A program made the position numbers and the translations under genes. Positions 38,369 through 48,146 of a stretch of 64,000 nucleotides of DNA are shown piece after piece; position 1 is the first letter of the stretch; the number at the start of each line of letters is the position of its first letter. The notes under the pieces are model-generated. The model saw nothing but the letters and a program-made list of their open reading frames with translations, was not told where the DNA came from and made no database searches. The stretch covers positions 1-64,000 of the forward strand of contig JAFVWT010000008.1 in NCBI GenBank assembly GCA_017501525.1. The letters are read 5' to 3'. The stretch comes from Bacteroidales bacterium. GTDB lineage: Bacteria; Bacteroidota; Bacteroidia; Bacteroidales; UBA932.

Positions 38369-39494
38369 AAAATTCAATGATAGACTCAACTATATATTCC
38401 TGAACAGATTCTGAAAGTTCGGTATGCATAGGTAAAGAGAGCACCTGCTCTGAAAGTTTCCTGGAATTTTCCAATGAGACATTGCAATATGCAACCCCTT
38501 TGAAAGCCTCCTGCATGTCCAACGGAATGGGATAATATACCATCGTAGGAATCCCCTTCTGTGCAAGATACTCCTTCAATTCATTGCGGCTTCCGTCACA
38601 CACTCTAATCGTATATTGATGATACACTGCCCTTGTATATTCCTTTTCTGCGGGAAGTACAATCTCATTGATCGAAGAGAGTCTGCAAGAGTAATAATTT
38701 GCTGCCTTACGCCGACTGGCGGTATATTGATCCAAATATTTGAGTTTGACATTCAAAATTGCAGCTTGAATAGAATCAAGTCTGGAATTGCATCCAACTA
38801 TAGAATGGGTATATTTTACCGACTGACCATGATTTGCTATCATTTTCAACTTCTGTGCAAGTTCCAGATTATTTGTAAACATTGCCCCGCCATCCCCATA
38901 ACATCCCAGATTTTTTGAAGGGAAAAAGGAGGTTGTGCCAACATCCCCCATCGTACCACATTTACATACCCTTCCATCGCTGAAAATATAATCGGCCCCT
39001 AAAGCCTGAGCATTGTCCTCTATCACATATAGCCCCCTCTGCTTCGCAAACTCGAGAATCGGTTCCATATCGCAAGAATGGCCGTACAAATGGACAGGTA
39101 TAATTGCTTTAGTCTTTTCAGTGCAACTTGCCTTGAGAGAATCAATACTGATATTGAAAGTTTCGGGATCGACATCCACCATTACAGGTGTAAGTCCCAG
39201 GAGTGCTATCACTTCTGCAGAAGCCACATAGGTAAATGCAGGAACCAACACATGATCCCCCCTTTCAAGTCCCAAAGCCATCAGAGCTATCTGCAACGCA
39301 TCTGTGCCGTTAGCGCACGGGACAACATATCCGGTACCTGTAAAGCGCTGTAAGTTTTGAGTAAATTCAGTTACAATAGGACCATTGATGAAAGAAGTGG
39401 AAGATATTACTGATGAAATTGCGTCATCTATCTCTTCCTTAATTCTTTCATACTGACCCTTAAGGTCCACCATTACGATCTTTTCCCGAAACAT
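38355..39494 (-). CDS. wbpE: WbpE-like DegT/DnrJ/EryC1 aminotransferase
   Basis: A PLP-dependent sugar aminotransferase of 379 residues. The PLP lysine lies in [17 protein letters not shown] (about residue 190); [13 protein letters not shown] and DVDPETFNI are also family motifs. With the neighbouring oxidoreductase and acetyltransferase it fits WbpE/WlbC, which aminates the 3-keto group of UDP-GlcNAc-derived uronate on the way to UDP-2,3-diacetamido-2,3-dideoxy-glucuronate, a lipopolysaccharide sugar. Other 3- or 4-keto sugars cannot be fully excluded. It overlaps the acetyltransferase gene by 14 bp. Confidence 0.88.
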   Translation of the reverse strand: MFREKIVMVDLKGQYERIKEEIDDAISSVISSTSFINGPIVTEFTQNLQRFTGTGYVVPCANGTDALQIALMALGLERGDHVLVPAFTYVASAEVIALLGLTPVMVDVDPETFNISIDSLKASCTEKTKAIIPVHLYGHSCDMEPILEFAKQRGLYVIEDNAQALGADYIFSDGRVCKCGTMGDVGTTSFFPSKNLGCYGDGGAMFTNNLELAQKLKMIANHGQSVKYTHSIVGCNSRLDSIQAAILNVKLKYLDQYTASRRKAANYYSCRLSSINEIVLPAEKEYTRAVYHQYTIRVCDGSRNELKEYLAQKGIPTMVYYPIPLDMQEAFKGVAYCNVSLENSRKLSEQVLSLPMHTELSESVQEYIVESIIEFYGRN

Positions 39495-39564
39495 TTTATT
39501 TCAATTTTAGGGATAATATTCAAATTCACTACAAAAGTTCACTATGAATTCAAAGTCAGCGACA

Positions 39565-40533
39565 CTACCATCCGAAAGGGTGGTCCGCCAATGGAAGCTT
39601 AGCTAAAGGATGGTAATCCCCCTTCAATCCTATAGGGGTAGAATTTCTGATTTGACTGACAATTTCGATACAATTTCTGGCCTCACTGATCCTAAATCCT
39701 TCTCCTGCAAGAATCTTCTGATAACTTCGAGTGTGCAGTTCTGTAAAGCCTTCGCTGAATTCAAATTCATCCCCATCTATCATAATTGTCCTATATGTCC
39801 TTTTCTCTCCCTGGACAGCATTTTCGGGAAGATTATCACTATTGATGCTCAAGAAATAACGAACACGAGCCTTTTTCAGTCCAAGATATCCTGCCACCCT
39901 GTCGTGACTCATTACATGAACAATATTCTCTTGCACAGGACCAAAAATCCATTGCAACATATCATAGAAATGGACACCGATATTTGTCGCTACCCCTCCA
40001 CTTTTATGGACATCCCCTTTCCAGGAAGCATAGTACCAGTTTCCTCGCGAAGTGATATATGTCAAATCCACATCATAGACCTTGTCTGCAGGCCCATGAT
40101 CTATCTTTTCCTTTAATGCAACGATAGAGTCATGAAGGCGAAGTTGAAGAATATTATATGCCTTGTGCCCCGTCTGCTCCTCAATCTTAAGGAGAGCATC
40201 GACATTATGAGGGTTGAGAACCAATGGTTTTTCACAGATCACATCAGCACCCATTCTAAGACCATATCTGATATGGGCATCGTGCAAATAGTTGGGTGTA
40301 CAGACACTCAACCACTCCACTTTGGAATCGGTGCCGTTTAATTTTGAACAATGACGGTCAAAAAGTTCCTGCTCGGTAAAGAAAGCAGCTTCAGGGAAAT
40401 AGCTATCCATAATTCCTACACTGTCAAACTTGTCATAAGCAGCTACCAATCTATTTCCGGTATCTTTAATCGCCCTGAGATGACGAGGTGCTATATATCC
40501 CCCAACACCAATTAACGCAAAATTCCTTGACAT
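39565..40533 (-). CDS. wbpB: WbpB-like Gfo/Idh/MocA oxidoreductase
   Basis: An NAD-dependent sugar dehydrogenase of 322 residues. It begins RNFALIGVGGYIAPRHLRAI, a Rossmann fold with the family's conserved APRH extension, and has the CEKPLVL motif (about residue 95) with the catalytic lysine. WbpB/WlbA enzymes oxidise UDP-GlcNAc uronate at C3 and work with the WbpE aminotransferase, whose gene follows after 70 bp. An in-frame ATG at 40539 is an alternative start. It heads the wbp unit; its promoter lies at the edge of an 85-bp tandem array. Confidence 0.87.
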   Translation of the reverse strand: MSRNFALIGVGGYIAPRHLRAIKDTGNRLVAAYDKFDSVGIMDSYFPEAAFFTEQELFDRHCSKLNGTDSKVEWLSVCTPNYLHDAHIRYGLRMGADVICEKPLVLNPHNVDALLKIEEQTGHKAYNILQLRLHDSIVALKEKIDHGPADKVYDVDLTYITSRGNWYYASWKGDVHKSGGVATNIGVHFYDMLQWIFGPVQENIVHVMSHDRVAGYLGLKKARVRYFLSINSDNLPENAVQGEKRTYRTIMIDGDEFEFSEGFTELHTRSYQKILAGEGFRISEARNCIEIVSQIRNSTPIGLKGDYHPLAKLPLADHPFGW

Positions 40534-40561
40534 AATCATTTATTTCTACACCAGCAATATG

Positions 40562-40593
40562 CAAACATACTACAAAAGCGAGTGAAAAGCAAA
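40562..40593 (-). promoter_or_regulatory. Promoter of the wbpB-wbpE-wbpD unit, overlapping the tandem array
   Basis: On the minus strand TTTG (40593-40590) and TATGTTTG (40569-40562) are separated by 20 bp, matching the Bacteroidetes -33/-7 arrangement. The -33 box lies inside the first 85-bp repeat unit and the -7 box directly outside it. The leader would be about 20 nt. Confidence 0.62.
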
Positions 40594-40865
40594 GCATCGC
40601 TTTGATTTTTACAACGAGCGCAGTAGTATCTCTACCCCGAAAGGGGTAAACTAACTACAAAAGCGAGTGAAAAGCAAAGCATCGCTTTGATTTTTACAAC
40701 GAGCGTAGTAGTATCTCTACCCCGAAAGGGGTAAACTGACTACAAAAGCGAGTGAAAAGCAAAGCATCGCTTTGATTTTTACAACGAGCGCAGTAGTATC
40801 TCTACCCCGAAAGGGGTAAACTGACTACAAAAGCGAGTGAAAAGCAAAGCATCGCTTTGATTTTT
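40570..40865. repeat. 85-bp tandem repeat array, about 3.5 copies
   Basis: Units start with CTACAAAAGCGAGTG at 40570, 40655, 40740 and 40825, a constant period of 85 bp; the last copy stops after 41 bp. The units differ at only two sites (GCGCAG/GCGTAG and CTAA/CTGA). Each full unit holds two hairpins: CAAAGC-ATC-GCTTTG and TACCCC-GAAA-GGGGTA, the latter with a GNRA tetraloop. No open frame is kept through the array. It fills the space between the hydrogenase terminator and the wbpB promoter. Confidence 0.93.
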
Positions 40866-40898
40866 GCTTCCCATAAAAACAAAACTGCTGCCTTAAAC

Positions 40899-40928
40899 AA
40901 AAAAATCCCCCTCTAAAATAGAAGGGGA
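40899..40928 (-). terminator. Intrinsic terminator of the hydrogenase gene
   Basis: On the minus strand a stem of TCCCCTTC with GAGGGGGA (one mismatch, loop TATTTTA) is followed by seven T residues. It lies 25 bp past the hydrogenase stop codon. Confidence 0.8.
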
Positions 40929-40952
40929 CTAATTTCTGTTTAAACTATTATA

Positions 40953-42437
40953 CTACTCAGGTTTTGAAGTATCAATATCAGCATAAGTATGCTTACATGA
41001 TGTCAAAGCCTGATTAAATATATTTTCACTTTGAATAGCATCAGGATTGTATGCAACAGGACCGGTAATACATCCATTAGGACATGTCATAATTTCAAGG
41101 AATGTTGCAGGAGCTTTGCGTTTCTTTGCATAAGCCTTCAACAATGCTATATTTTTCTTCTCAAGATTAGAAATCTTCACAATATCAACACCTTGAGCTC
41201 TGTCTTTCAAATAAGCGACAACTGCTTCAGAGACACCGCCACTCTTACCGAAACCATGAGCTTCTTTTACAGAGTTGAATGCCAAGCGGTAAGGAGTCGC
41301 ATCTTCAACAGATATACCCAGACCTTGCAATACTGCATTTAATTCTTCGAAAGTCATGATATAATCCACATTAGGATCATCCTTCGCTTCTTTACGTTTA
41401 CCTACGCAAGGACCTATGAAGACTACCTTACAATTAGGATCTTTCTCTTTCAACATTTTAGCTGTATAGTACATTGGAGATCCGGTATCAGAAACGAACT
41501 CAGCCATTTCAGGGATATGTTTCTTAACCAATTGCACGTATGAAGGACAACATGAAGTAGTCATGAAAGGCTGACCTTCTTTAACTTTATGCAACAACTC
41601 TTCAGCCTCATGTTGAGTAGTTTCCATCGCTCCTTGAGCTACCTCAACCACTGAGTCAAAGCCCATTTGTTTGATTGCGCCATAAACTTTTTCAATAGGT
41701 GCCTTATATTGTGCCAACACCGAAGGTGCGGGAATTGCAATGACTTTTTCGCCTCTTCTGATAGATTCAAGGATATCAAAAACTTGTGAAATCTCGAAAA
41801 TTGCACCAAAAGGACAAGCCTGCATACATCTTCCGCAATAGATACATTTTGATTCATCAATATGCTCTACACCATATTCATCTTTTGAAATAGCTCCAAC
41901 GGGACAAACCTCTTCACATGGAATAGGAATATATACGATTGCATGGTAAGGGCAACCTTTTTGACAAAGACCGCAGTTTATACATTTATCGTGATCAATT
42001 TTAGCCTGACCTCTGTTGTCAAAATAAACGGCATCCTTAGGACAGTTCATATAACAGCTACGCGCCACACAACCTTTACACAAAGAGGTAATTTCGTATT
42101 TTATCGAGACGCAAGAAGAACAAGCCTCATCAATAACGCAAAGAATATTATCCTTATCAGAACTGCGACGGTCAATAGCCTTTTGGGCATAATATGAAAG
42201 AGGTGTCAATTCATTGACCTCATCGGCCATATCACAACCTAAAAGGGGAAGTGCCTTGTATTTCCACACTGCACGTTCCTTATGAATACAACATCTTCCT
42301 AAAACTTTAGATCTCTTGGGACTGAGCTGGATAGGCAACATATCGACATCTTCTACAAGTTTGCCATCTTTCCATAATCCTACAAGTTTAGCAAGCAACT
42401 TGTAGCGCACAATCATCGTGTTGGTAGTTAAAGCCAT
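40953..42437 (-). CDS. [FeFe]-hydrogenase with variant H-cluster motifs (group-B-like)
   Basis: A 494-residue iron-sulfur enzyme that should reduce protons to H2 with reduced ferredoxin. The N-terminal half carries several [4Fe-4S] sites, among them CINCGLCQKGCP (152-162) and CIYCGRCMQACP (198-208). The H-cluster loops are TTSCCPSY (Cys296/297), IGPCVGKRKEA (Cys344) and EIMTCPNGCITGP (Cys452 and Cys456). The four H-cluster cysteines are present, but L1 has Tyr for the usual Trp, L2 has Gly-Pro-Cys, and L3 lacks the GGGQP tail, which fits the group B type found in Bacteroidetes. It is a single-gene unit with its own terminator; maturation genes hydE, hydF and hydG are not in this window. Confidence 0.85.
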   Translation of the reverse strand: MALTTNTMIVRYKLLAKLVGLWKDGKLVEDVDMLPIQLSPKRSKVLGRCCIHKERAVWKYKALPLLGCDMADEVNELTPLSYYAQKAIDRRSSDKDNILCVIDEACSSCVSIKYEITSLCKGCVARSCYMNCPKDAVYFDNRGQAKIDHDKCINCGLCQKGCPYHAIVYIPIPCEEVCPVGAISKDEYGVEHIDESKCIYCGRCMQACPFGAIFEISQVFDILESIRRGEKVIAIPAPSVLAQYKAPIEKVYGAIKQMGFDSVVEVAQGAMETTQHEAEELLHKVKEGQPFMTTSCCPSYVQLVKKHIPEMAEFVSDTGSPMYYTAKMLKEKDPNCKVVFIGPCVGKRKEAKDDPNVDYIMTFEELNAVLQGLGISVEDATPYRLAFNSVKEAHGFGKSGGVSEAVVAYLKDRAQGVDIVKISNLEKKNIALLKAYAKKRKAPATFLEIMTCPNGCITGPVAYNPDAIQSENIFNQALTSCKHTYADIDTSKPE

Positions 42438-42576
42438 AAATCAGTAGTGTTAATTTTTAGTAATATTATACAAATGTAAGACTTCCTCTCCAATTTTCAA
42501 AAAGAATTAAGAGATACTATTTCAAAGATTTGAAAAAATATGCGGACATTCATTTCACTATCTCAAAGATGTTAGC

Positions 42577-42584
42577 TATATTTG
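42577..42584 (+). promoter_or_regulatory. Putative promoter -7 element of the long NagB gene
   Basis: TATATTTG, an exact TAnnTTTG match, in the 310-bp gap after the divergent hydrogenase gene. It predicts a leader of about 158 nt that contains the palindromic element at 42604-42683 and a smaller GGGGA...TCCCC hairpin at 42713-42733 shortly before the ATG. Confidence 0.5.
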
Positions 42585-42603
42585 TCGGAAAAGAAGTAAC
42601 AAA

Positions 42604-42683
42604 GGGAAGTTTTATAAAAAAATTTGCGAAGACTTAAAGTGTTGAAATTAAATCTTTAAAACGTGGATTTTATAGAAGTTCCC
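42604..42683. repeat. Palindromic GGGAAGTTCTATAAA element, copy 2
   Basis: Left arm GGGAAGTTTTATA (42604-42616) and right arm TATAGAAGTTCCC (42671-42683) form an imperfect inverted repeat around 54 bp of AT-rich sequence. It shares the arm sequence of the elements at 13394 and 56782 but has a longer interior, and it lies in the predicted 5' leader of the long NagB gene. Confidence 0.65.
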
Positions 42684-42747
42684 TATAATAAAAAAAGAAT
42701 AACATTTAAATCGGGGAATTTTCACAAGTCCCCTAAAATTTACGATT

Positions 42748-45065
42748 ATGAGTACAGATTTCACTCGTGTAGAAAAAATATTCGCAGGGGAGACATCTCA
42801 TAGATTCCCTACCAATATTCCTTACATCACAGTCGGCAATTTCCCTCTATTGGGTAAATTTACTGCTGTAAGATTTCTTGAGTGGGTTGGAGAGAATCCC
42901 GAAGGAGTAATAAGTCTCCCCACAGGTAAGACATCAGGACATTTTATCCAATGGGTAAAAAGAATTTTAGACCAATGGGATACTCCGGAAGGAAGAGAGA
43001 TGCGTACCGAATGTGGCCTTATTCTTACAGAGAAGCCCCATCTGGACAAGCTCCATTTCGTTCAAATAGATGAATTCTACCCTATTGATCCAGGACAGCA
43101 CAACAGTTTCTACAATTACGTCCAAAATTACTATATAGAAGGATTTGGTCTCGATCCCAATAAAGGATTATATATCAACAGCAATGAAATTCCATTAGCC
43201 GACGGTATGAGTTACAATGAAGTGTTTGCTGACGGATTTATTGACTTAGGGCTCAGGTACAGAGAACCCAAGACCAAATTGGAAGAGTTGCAGCAACGCT
43301 CCATCTTTATGATTGACAATTGGTGTGCCCGATATGAGGAAAATATCAGAAATCTAGGAGGCATAGGGTTCTTCCTCGGAGGAATCGGTCCGGACGGTCA
43401 TATAGCATTCAACACTAAAGGCAGCGATCCTCACTCTACAACGAGACTTACTTACACTAATTTTGAGACACAGGCAGCAGCAGCAGGAGACCTCGGAGGT
43501 ATAGAAATATCTCGCCGCAAACCGGTAATCACAATAGGTCTTGACACCATAACATTCAACCCTAATGCGACAGCCATCATTTTTGCTGCAGGGGAAGAGA
43601 TAGCTCCTGTTATTGCCGATGCTCTGGAAAAAGAGCCTTGCAACCTCTACCCCGCTTCTGTACTGTCAAAACTTCCCAACGCAAGATTTTACCTTACTAC
43701 AGGAGCCGCATCTGGACTTAAAGAGTCTATATATGACTACTACACAGCCACTCCTTGGAATCAGGAGAAGACTGACAGAGCAGTTATCGATTGTCTTTAC
43801 AATATCAACAAATACAGCGACAAGGTCACTCTTGAGGACCTTCGCAATGACCCATACTGTAAATTGATTCCCAACCTCAACGAAAACACTGTCAATGAAG
43901 TAATAGAATCAATAAACAATAAAATTGCAAAAGGGACATCTCCCTGGAGCAATGAGGTCTTCTATCACACAGGCCCTCACCACGATGACATTATGCTCGG
44001 ATTGTTGCCTCATATCCATAGGATTTCAAGAAATGAGACCAATACTTCCCATTTTGCGGTAATGACATCAGGGTTCAATGCAGTAACCAACACATTCCTT
44101 GTAAAAGCACTTGAGGATACACTCAACTTCATCAATCTTGACAAAATAGAGATGTTGCACTACCCCGACCTTTACGAAAAGGATATAAAATCAAACGGGA
44201 CAAAGACTGCTATCACTACCTTATAAATGTAGCCTCAGGCAACGCCAATGAACGCAAGAGAGGTTTTGCCCACAGACTTATCAGAGACTTCATAGAAATC
44301 TGGGGTATCACCAACACTCCTGAGCTGAAAAATAAAATATCAGAAGTAATTGAGCAAACCCGCAACAGCTATGATGGAGAAAAAATGTCTCCCGAAATCC
44401 GCACACTGAAAGGGATGATAAGAGAATTTGAGGAGGAACTCGTATGGGGATTCTTCGGCATCAAGGAGTCAAATATCCATCACCTAAGGTTAGGTTTCTA
44501 CACAGGTGACATATTTACCGAAAAACCAAATCTTGAACGGGATGTCATGCCCATTTTGGAGCAATTCAGAAAGATCAAGCCTACCGTTATCAGCCTTGCA
44601 TTCGATCCGGAGGGAAGTGGTCCTGACACCCATTATAAAGTACTACAGGCCATAGCCGAAGCTGTACGCCAATGGGGAAATGAAACAGATATCTCCAATA
44701 TAAAGATATGGGGTTACAGAAATGTATGGTACAAATTCCACCCGGCAGAGGCCACACATATCGTACCTGTATCACTAAATGCAATGGGAGTTTTCAGCAA
44801 CGCTTTTGAAAATTGTTACCTATCACAAGTGGATGCCTCATTCCCAAGCCATAAGTTTGATGGAAAATTCAGTGACTATGCCAAAAAGATATGGGTTGAC
44901 CAATTGGCACACACAGGAAATCTGCTTGGAAAACCATATTTCTACCAGAACGAAAGTCCAAGACTAAGAACCACACATGGTTTATTGTTCTTCAAAGAGA
45001 TGACAGCAGAAGAATTCCTCAAATCCGCACTCGAATTGCAAAAATCCATCGGAGGCAAAAAATAG
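42748..45065 (+). pseudogene. Long NagB-like deaminase/isomerase + PIG-L deacetylase-like gene, split by a frameshift
   Basis: One ancestral reading frame of about 772 codons is broken into 42748-44226 and a second frame that runs on to 45065. The N-terminal 360 residues resemble glucosamine-6-phosphate deaminase ([36 protein letters not shown]). From about residue 400 a PIG-L/LmbE-like deacetylase part starts with HTGPHHDDIMLG. Near 44190-44196 the frame shifts: reading TCAAACGG with one extra A would restore KSKRDKDCYHYLINVASGN and continue without a stop. So a single base is missing, either a real mutation or a sequencing error. The second frame's first ATG (44385) is not a true start. Such two-domain NagB proteins are known in Bacteroidetes, with unclear function. 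Confidence 0.82.
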
Positions 45066-45096
45066 CAAAAACTTCGGTACAACTATAAGCAACAAT

Positions 45097-45136
45097 GGGG
45101 ATGACTAAAACGTAAATTAGTCATCCCCGTTTTGTT
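45097..45136 (+). terminator. Intrinsic terminator after the long NagB gene
   Basis: A perfect 12-bp stem, GGGGATGACTAA (45097-45108) with TTAGTCATCCCC (45117-45128), loop of eight bases, followed by GTTTTGTT. It lies about 30 bp after the gene's last stop. The rest of the 220-bp gap to trmN6 shows nothing else. Confidence 0.8.
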
Positions 45137-45285
45137 AGGAGGTTGAATTGCACAACTAAATTCTTTTATAGAACATCCTCTAATTATTGGTTTGTATGAA
45201 GGTTTTCTTGACCCTCATGGGGATAGAATCTTTTCTCACAAAACATACACCCACCTTGAAACTCCACATTTGCGCGGCCAAAATC

Positions 45286-46128
45286 TTACATATACAAGTA
45301 AAAATCTTTTACAAACTCAGTATATTGAGGAGTATAGCCATTGTCACAATTAATTGTCAAATATGTCTCCTCTGGAGAGTCATTCTGAGAAAATGAAAGT
45401 TCTGCTATTATTCTGAATGGTGTTTTATGGGCGACACTTCTTATTCTTACAATTCTAAATAGATGTAAGCCTATAGCATTGGCATACCTGAGAAGTTCCT
45501 TTTCTTCAGATGATGGTAATATCAACGACAACCGCCCTCCCGGAGAAAGAAATTTTGACGAAAAATCAACTATTTCACGATAAGAGAGTCCCATATCGCT
45601 GTTCCTGGCTGTAGCCCGACGAGAATCTGGAGAGTGCAGGGAAAGGTCAAAATAGGGAGGATTGGAGAAAATAACATCATAGAACCTATCAGAATTCAGC
45701 CGGGGGAGAGGTTGAGTTTGTCCTTGGAAAGCAATTCTCTTCGACGAATCGGACTCCAATGATTTGGAATAATCTTCCAATGAAGAGTGTATTGAGTTGA
45801 GATGCTCCTTCCAGATGGAAGCTGAAAAATTTTCTGAGGCTTCCAAAGCTGTGCCTGAATCAATATCAATAGCATCGATACTATAAGACGGTCTATCATA
45901 GCTCTTTACATATTCCGAAGTATCAATTCTTCCCGAAGAATGAAGCAGTGAAGATATCCTTTGAGCTACCATCAGAGCAATTATTCCTGTGCCTGTTCCA
46001 ATATCCAAAAGATTATTATCATTCTCAGAAAGTGTCATCACAGCACCCAATAAGACTGCATCAGTATTGACTTTCATCGCACTGACATCATCCCTTACTG
46101 AAAATTGCTTGAATCTGAAAATTCCCAT
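45286..46128 (-). CDS. trmN6: tRNA1(Val) (adenine(37)-N6)-methyltransferase
   Basis: A SAM-dependent N6-adenine methyltransferase of 280 residues. It begins FRFKQFSVRDDVSAMKVNTDAVLLGA, the TrmN6/YfiC N-terminus, has the SAM-binding LLDIGTGTGIIALMVAQR (about residue 40-57) and the catalytic NPPY in IFSNPPYFDLS. It is about 35 residues longer than E. coli TrmN6, mostly because of a Ser-rich insertion (about 62-130). It is the last of the genes running leftward from rfbB, 15 bp after it. Confidence 0.92.
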   Translation of the reverse strand: MGIFRFKQFSVRDDVSAMKVNTDAVLLGAVMTLSENDNNLLDIGTGTGIIALMVAQRISSLLHSSGRIDTSEYVKSYDRPSYSIDAIDIDSGTALEASENFSASIWKEHLNSIHSSLEDYSKSLESDSSKRIAFQGQTQPLPRLNSDRFYDVIFSNPPYFDLSLHSPDSRRATARNSDMGLSYREIVDFSSKFLSPGGRLSLILPSSEEKELLRYANAIGLHLFRIVRIRSVAHKTPFRIIAELSFSQNDSPEETYLTINCDNGYTPQYTEFVKDFYLYM

Positions 46129-46142
46129 AAGATAGATACAGA

Positions 46143-47252
46143 CTATCTCTTTGAATACATTTGCGAGTAGTACTTCTCATATTCTCCAGAAGTAACTCTA
46201 TCCATCCACTCTTGATTATCCAGATACCAGCGGACAGTCTTTTCTATCCCTTGTTCAAATTGTAAAGAAGGACTCCAACCCAACTCCTTATAAATTTTGG
46301 TAGCATCTATTGCATAACGCAAGTCGTGCCCTGCCCTATCTGAAACATAAGTAATAAGATGATTACTATACCCTTCCGGATGACCCAAAAATCTGTCTAC
46401 TGTTTTTATCAGTACCTTTATCAGGTCTATATTTTTCCACTCATTAAAACCGCCTATATTATATGTCTGAGATACTTTACCCTTATGGAATATCAAATCA
46501 ATTGCTGCGACATGATCTTCCACATACAACCAATCCCTGACATTTTCGCCTTTTCCATATACAGGTAGCGGTTTTCCATTTCGTATATTGTTGATAAACA
46601 AGGGTATTAATTTTTCAGGGAATTGATACGGGCCATAATTATTGGAACAATTGGAAATAACTACAGGAAGTGCATAAGTATCGTGAAAGGCTCTGACGAA
46701 ATGGTCACTGGAAGCCTTGGATGCACTATATGGAGAATGTGGAGAATATTTGGTTTGCTCTGTAAAGAATAATTCACCATAGGGTCCTTTACCGAATTGA
46801 TCACCCTTGGGTTTTGTCATTTCCAAAGCTCCATACACCTCGTCTGTAGAGACGTGATAAAACAATTTTCCTTTATATCCCTCCTCTGACTGACTCCAGT
46901 ACTCTTTGGCAACCTGCAGAAGCGAAAGAGTTCCTATAACATTTGTCTTGGCAAATACAAGAGGATCTGAAATGGAGCGGTCGACATGACTCTCAGCTGC
47001 CAGATGGATAATTCCGTCTATAGAGAAATCCCTGACTATTTGGGCAATTCTCTTCAAATCACATATATCAGCCTTCTCGAAAAAATAATTAGGTGCATCC
47101 TCTATATCCTTAAGATTTTCCAGATTACCTGCATAAGTCAAAGCATCGACATTAACTATACGATATTGGGGATACTTCTTGACAAACAAACGGACAAGAT
47201 GGCTCCCAATAAAGCCACATCCACCGGTAATCATTATATTTCTTTGTATCAT
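46143..47252 (-). CDS. rfbB: dTDP-glucose 4,6-dehydratase
   Basis: The second step of dTDP-rhamnose (and related deoxysugar) synthesis, 369 residues. It is an extended SDR enzyme with the NAD-binding GGCGFIGSHLVR, the active-site Thr-Asp-Glu in HVSTDEVYG, and the YxxxK catalytic pair in SPYSASKASSDH. The rfbA gene is 9 bp upstream. The genes rfbC and rfbD, which complete dTDP-rhamnose, are not in the window. Confidence 0.95.
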   Translation of the reverse strand: MIQRNIMITGGCGFIGSHLVRLFVKKYPQYRIVNVDALTYAGNLENLKDIEDAPNYFFEKADICDLKRIAQIVRDFSIDGIIHLAAESHVDRSISDPLVFAKTNVIGTLSLLQVAKEYWSQSEEGYKGKLFYHVSTDEVYGALEMTKPKGDQFGKGPYGELFFTEQTKYSPHSPYSASKASSDHFVRAFHDTYALPVVISNCSNNYGPYQFPEKLIPLFINNIRNGKPLPVYGKGENVRDWLYVEDHVAAIDLIFHKGKVSQTYNIGGFNEWKNIDLIKVLIKTVDRFLGHPEGYSNHLITYVSDRAGHDLRYAIDATKIYKELGWSPSLQFEQGIEKTVRWYLDNQEWMDRVTSGEYEKYYSQMYSKR

Positions 47253-47261
47253 AGCTGCACA

Positions 47262-48134
47262 CTATTGAAATAGATTCAACAAATATTGACCATACTGATT
47301 CTTGCTCATAGGAGTTGCCAGTTCTATGAGTTTATCAACAGTAATCCAACCGTTCTTGAAGGCAATTTCCTCAAGACAGGCAATTTTCAAGCCTTGTCTT
47401 TTTTCAATCACTTCCACAAATGTAGAAGCTTCTGCAAGAGCATCATGTGTCCCTGTATCGAGCCATGCAAATCCCCTGCCCAAAATCTCAAGCGTCAATT
47501 CTCCGGACTCCAAAAAGGCTTGATTTACAGATGTTATTTCCAATTCTCCCCGAGCAGACGGAGTTATATTTTCGGCAATATCCACAACCCTATTAGGATA
47601 AAAATACAATCCTGTCACCGCATAATTCGATTTAGGCTGTTCCGGCTTTTCCTCAATACTCAGGACATTTCCCAATGAGTCGATCTCTGCAACGCCATAT
47701 CTTTGGGGGTCACTTACATAATAACCAAAAACAGTAGCCTTAGACTCATTCTGAGCTTTTCTAACGGCATTTGCCAACATCGGGGTAAAATGGCTTCCGT
47801 AAAAAATATTGTCTCCCAAAACCAGACAAACACTATCCTCTCCTATAAATTCTTTTCCAATTATAAACGCCTGCGCAAGGCCATCAGGGGAAGGCTGCAC
47901 AGCATATTCAAATCTTACTCCATAATCTGATCCATCTCCAAGAAGTCTTCTGAATCCCGGTAAATCATCTGGTGTGGAAATTATCAATATTTCTCTTATT
48001 CCCGCCAACATCAATACCGATATAGGATAATAGACCATCGGTTTATCATAAATTGGAAGCAATTGCTTACTTACTCCTTTAGTTATAGGATAAAGACGTG
48101 TACCGGAGCCTCCGGCCAGAACAATACCTTTCAT
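47262..48134 (-). CDS. rfbA: Glucose-1-phosphate thymidylyltransferase
   Basis: Makes dTDP-glucose from glucose-1-phosphate and dTTP. The 290-residue protein has the nucleotidyltransferase signature [18 protein letters not shown] at the N-terminus, [17 protein letters not shown], the LGDNIFYG metal loop and [13 protein letters not shown], typical of RmlA. It lies 12 bp after ugd and 9 bp before rfbB, in an apparent nucleotide-sugar operon. Confidence 0.96.
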   Translation of the reverse strand: MKGIVLAGGSGTRLYPITKGVSKQLLPIYDKPMVYYPISVLMLAGIREILIISTPDDLPGFRRLLGDGSDYGVRFEYAVQPSPDGLAQAFIIGKEFIGEDSVCLVLGDNIFYGSHFTPMLANAVRKAQNESKATVFGYYVSDPQRYGVAEIDSLGNVLSIEEKPEQPKSNYAVTGLYFYPNRVVDIAENITPSARGELEITSVNQAFLESGELTLEILGRGFAWLDTGTHDALAEASTFVEVIEKRQGLKIACLEEIAFKNGWITVDKLIELATPMSKNQYGQYLLNLFQ

Positions 48135-48146
48135 ATTTCTAACCTT

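Noticed and set aside
40570..40865. Possible CRISPR array
   Set aside because: The whole 85-bp period is conserved, including what would be spacers, and no cas genes are near.
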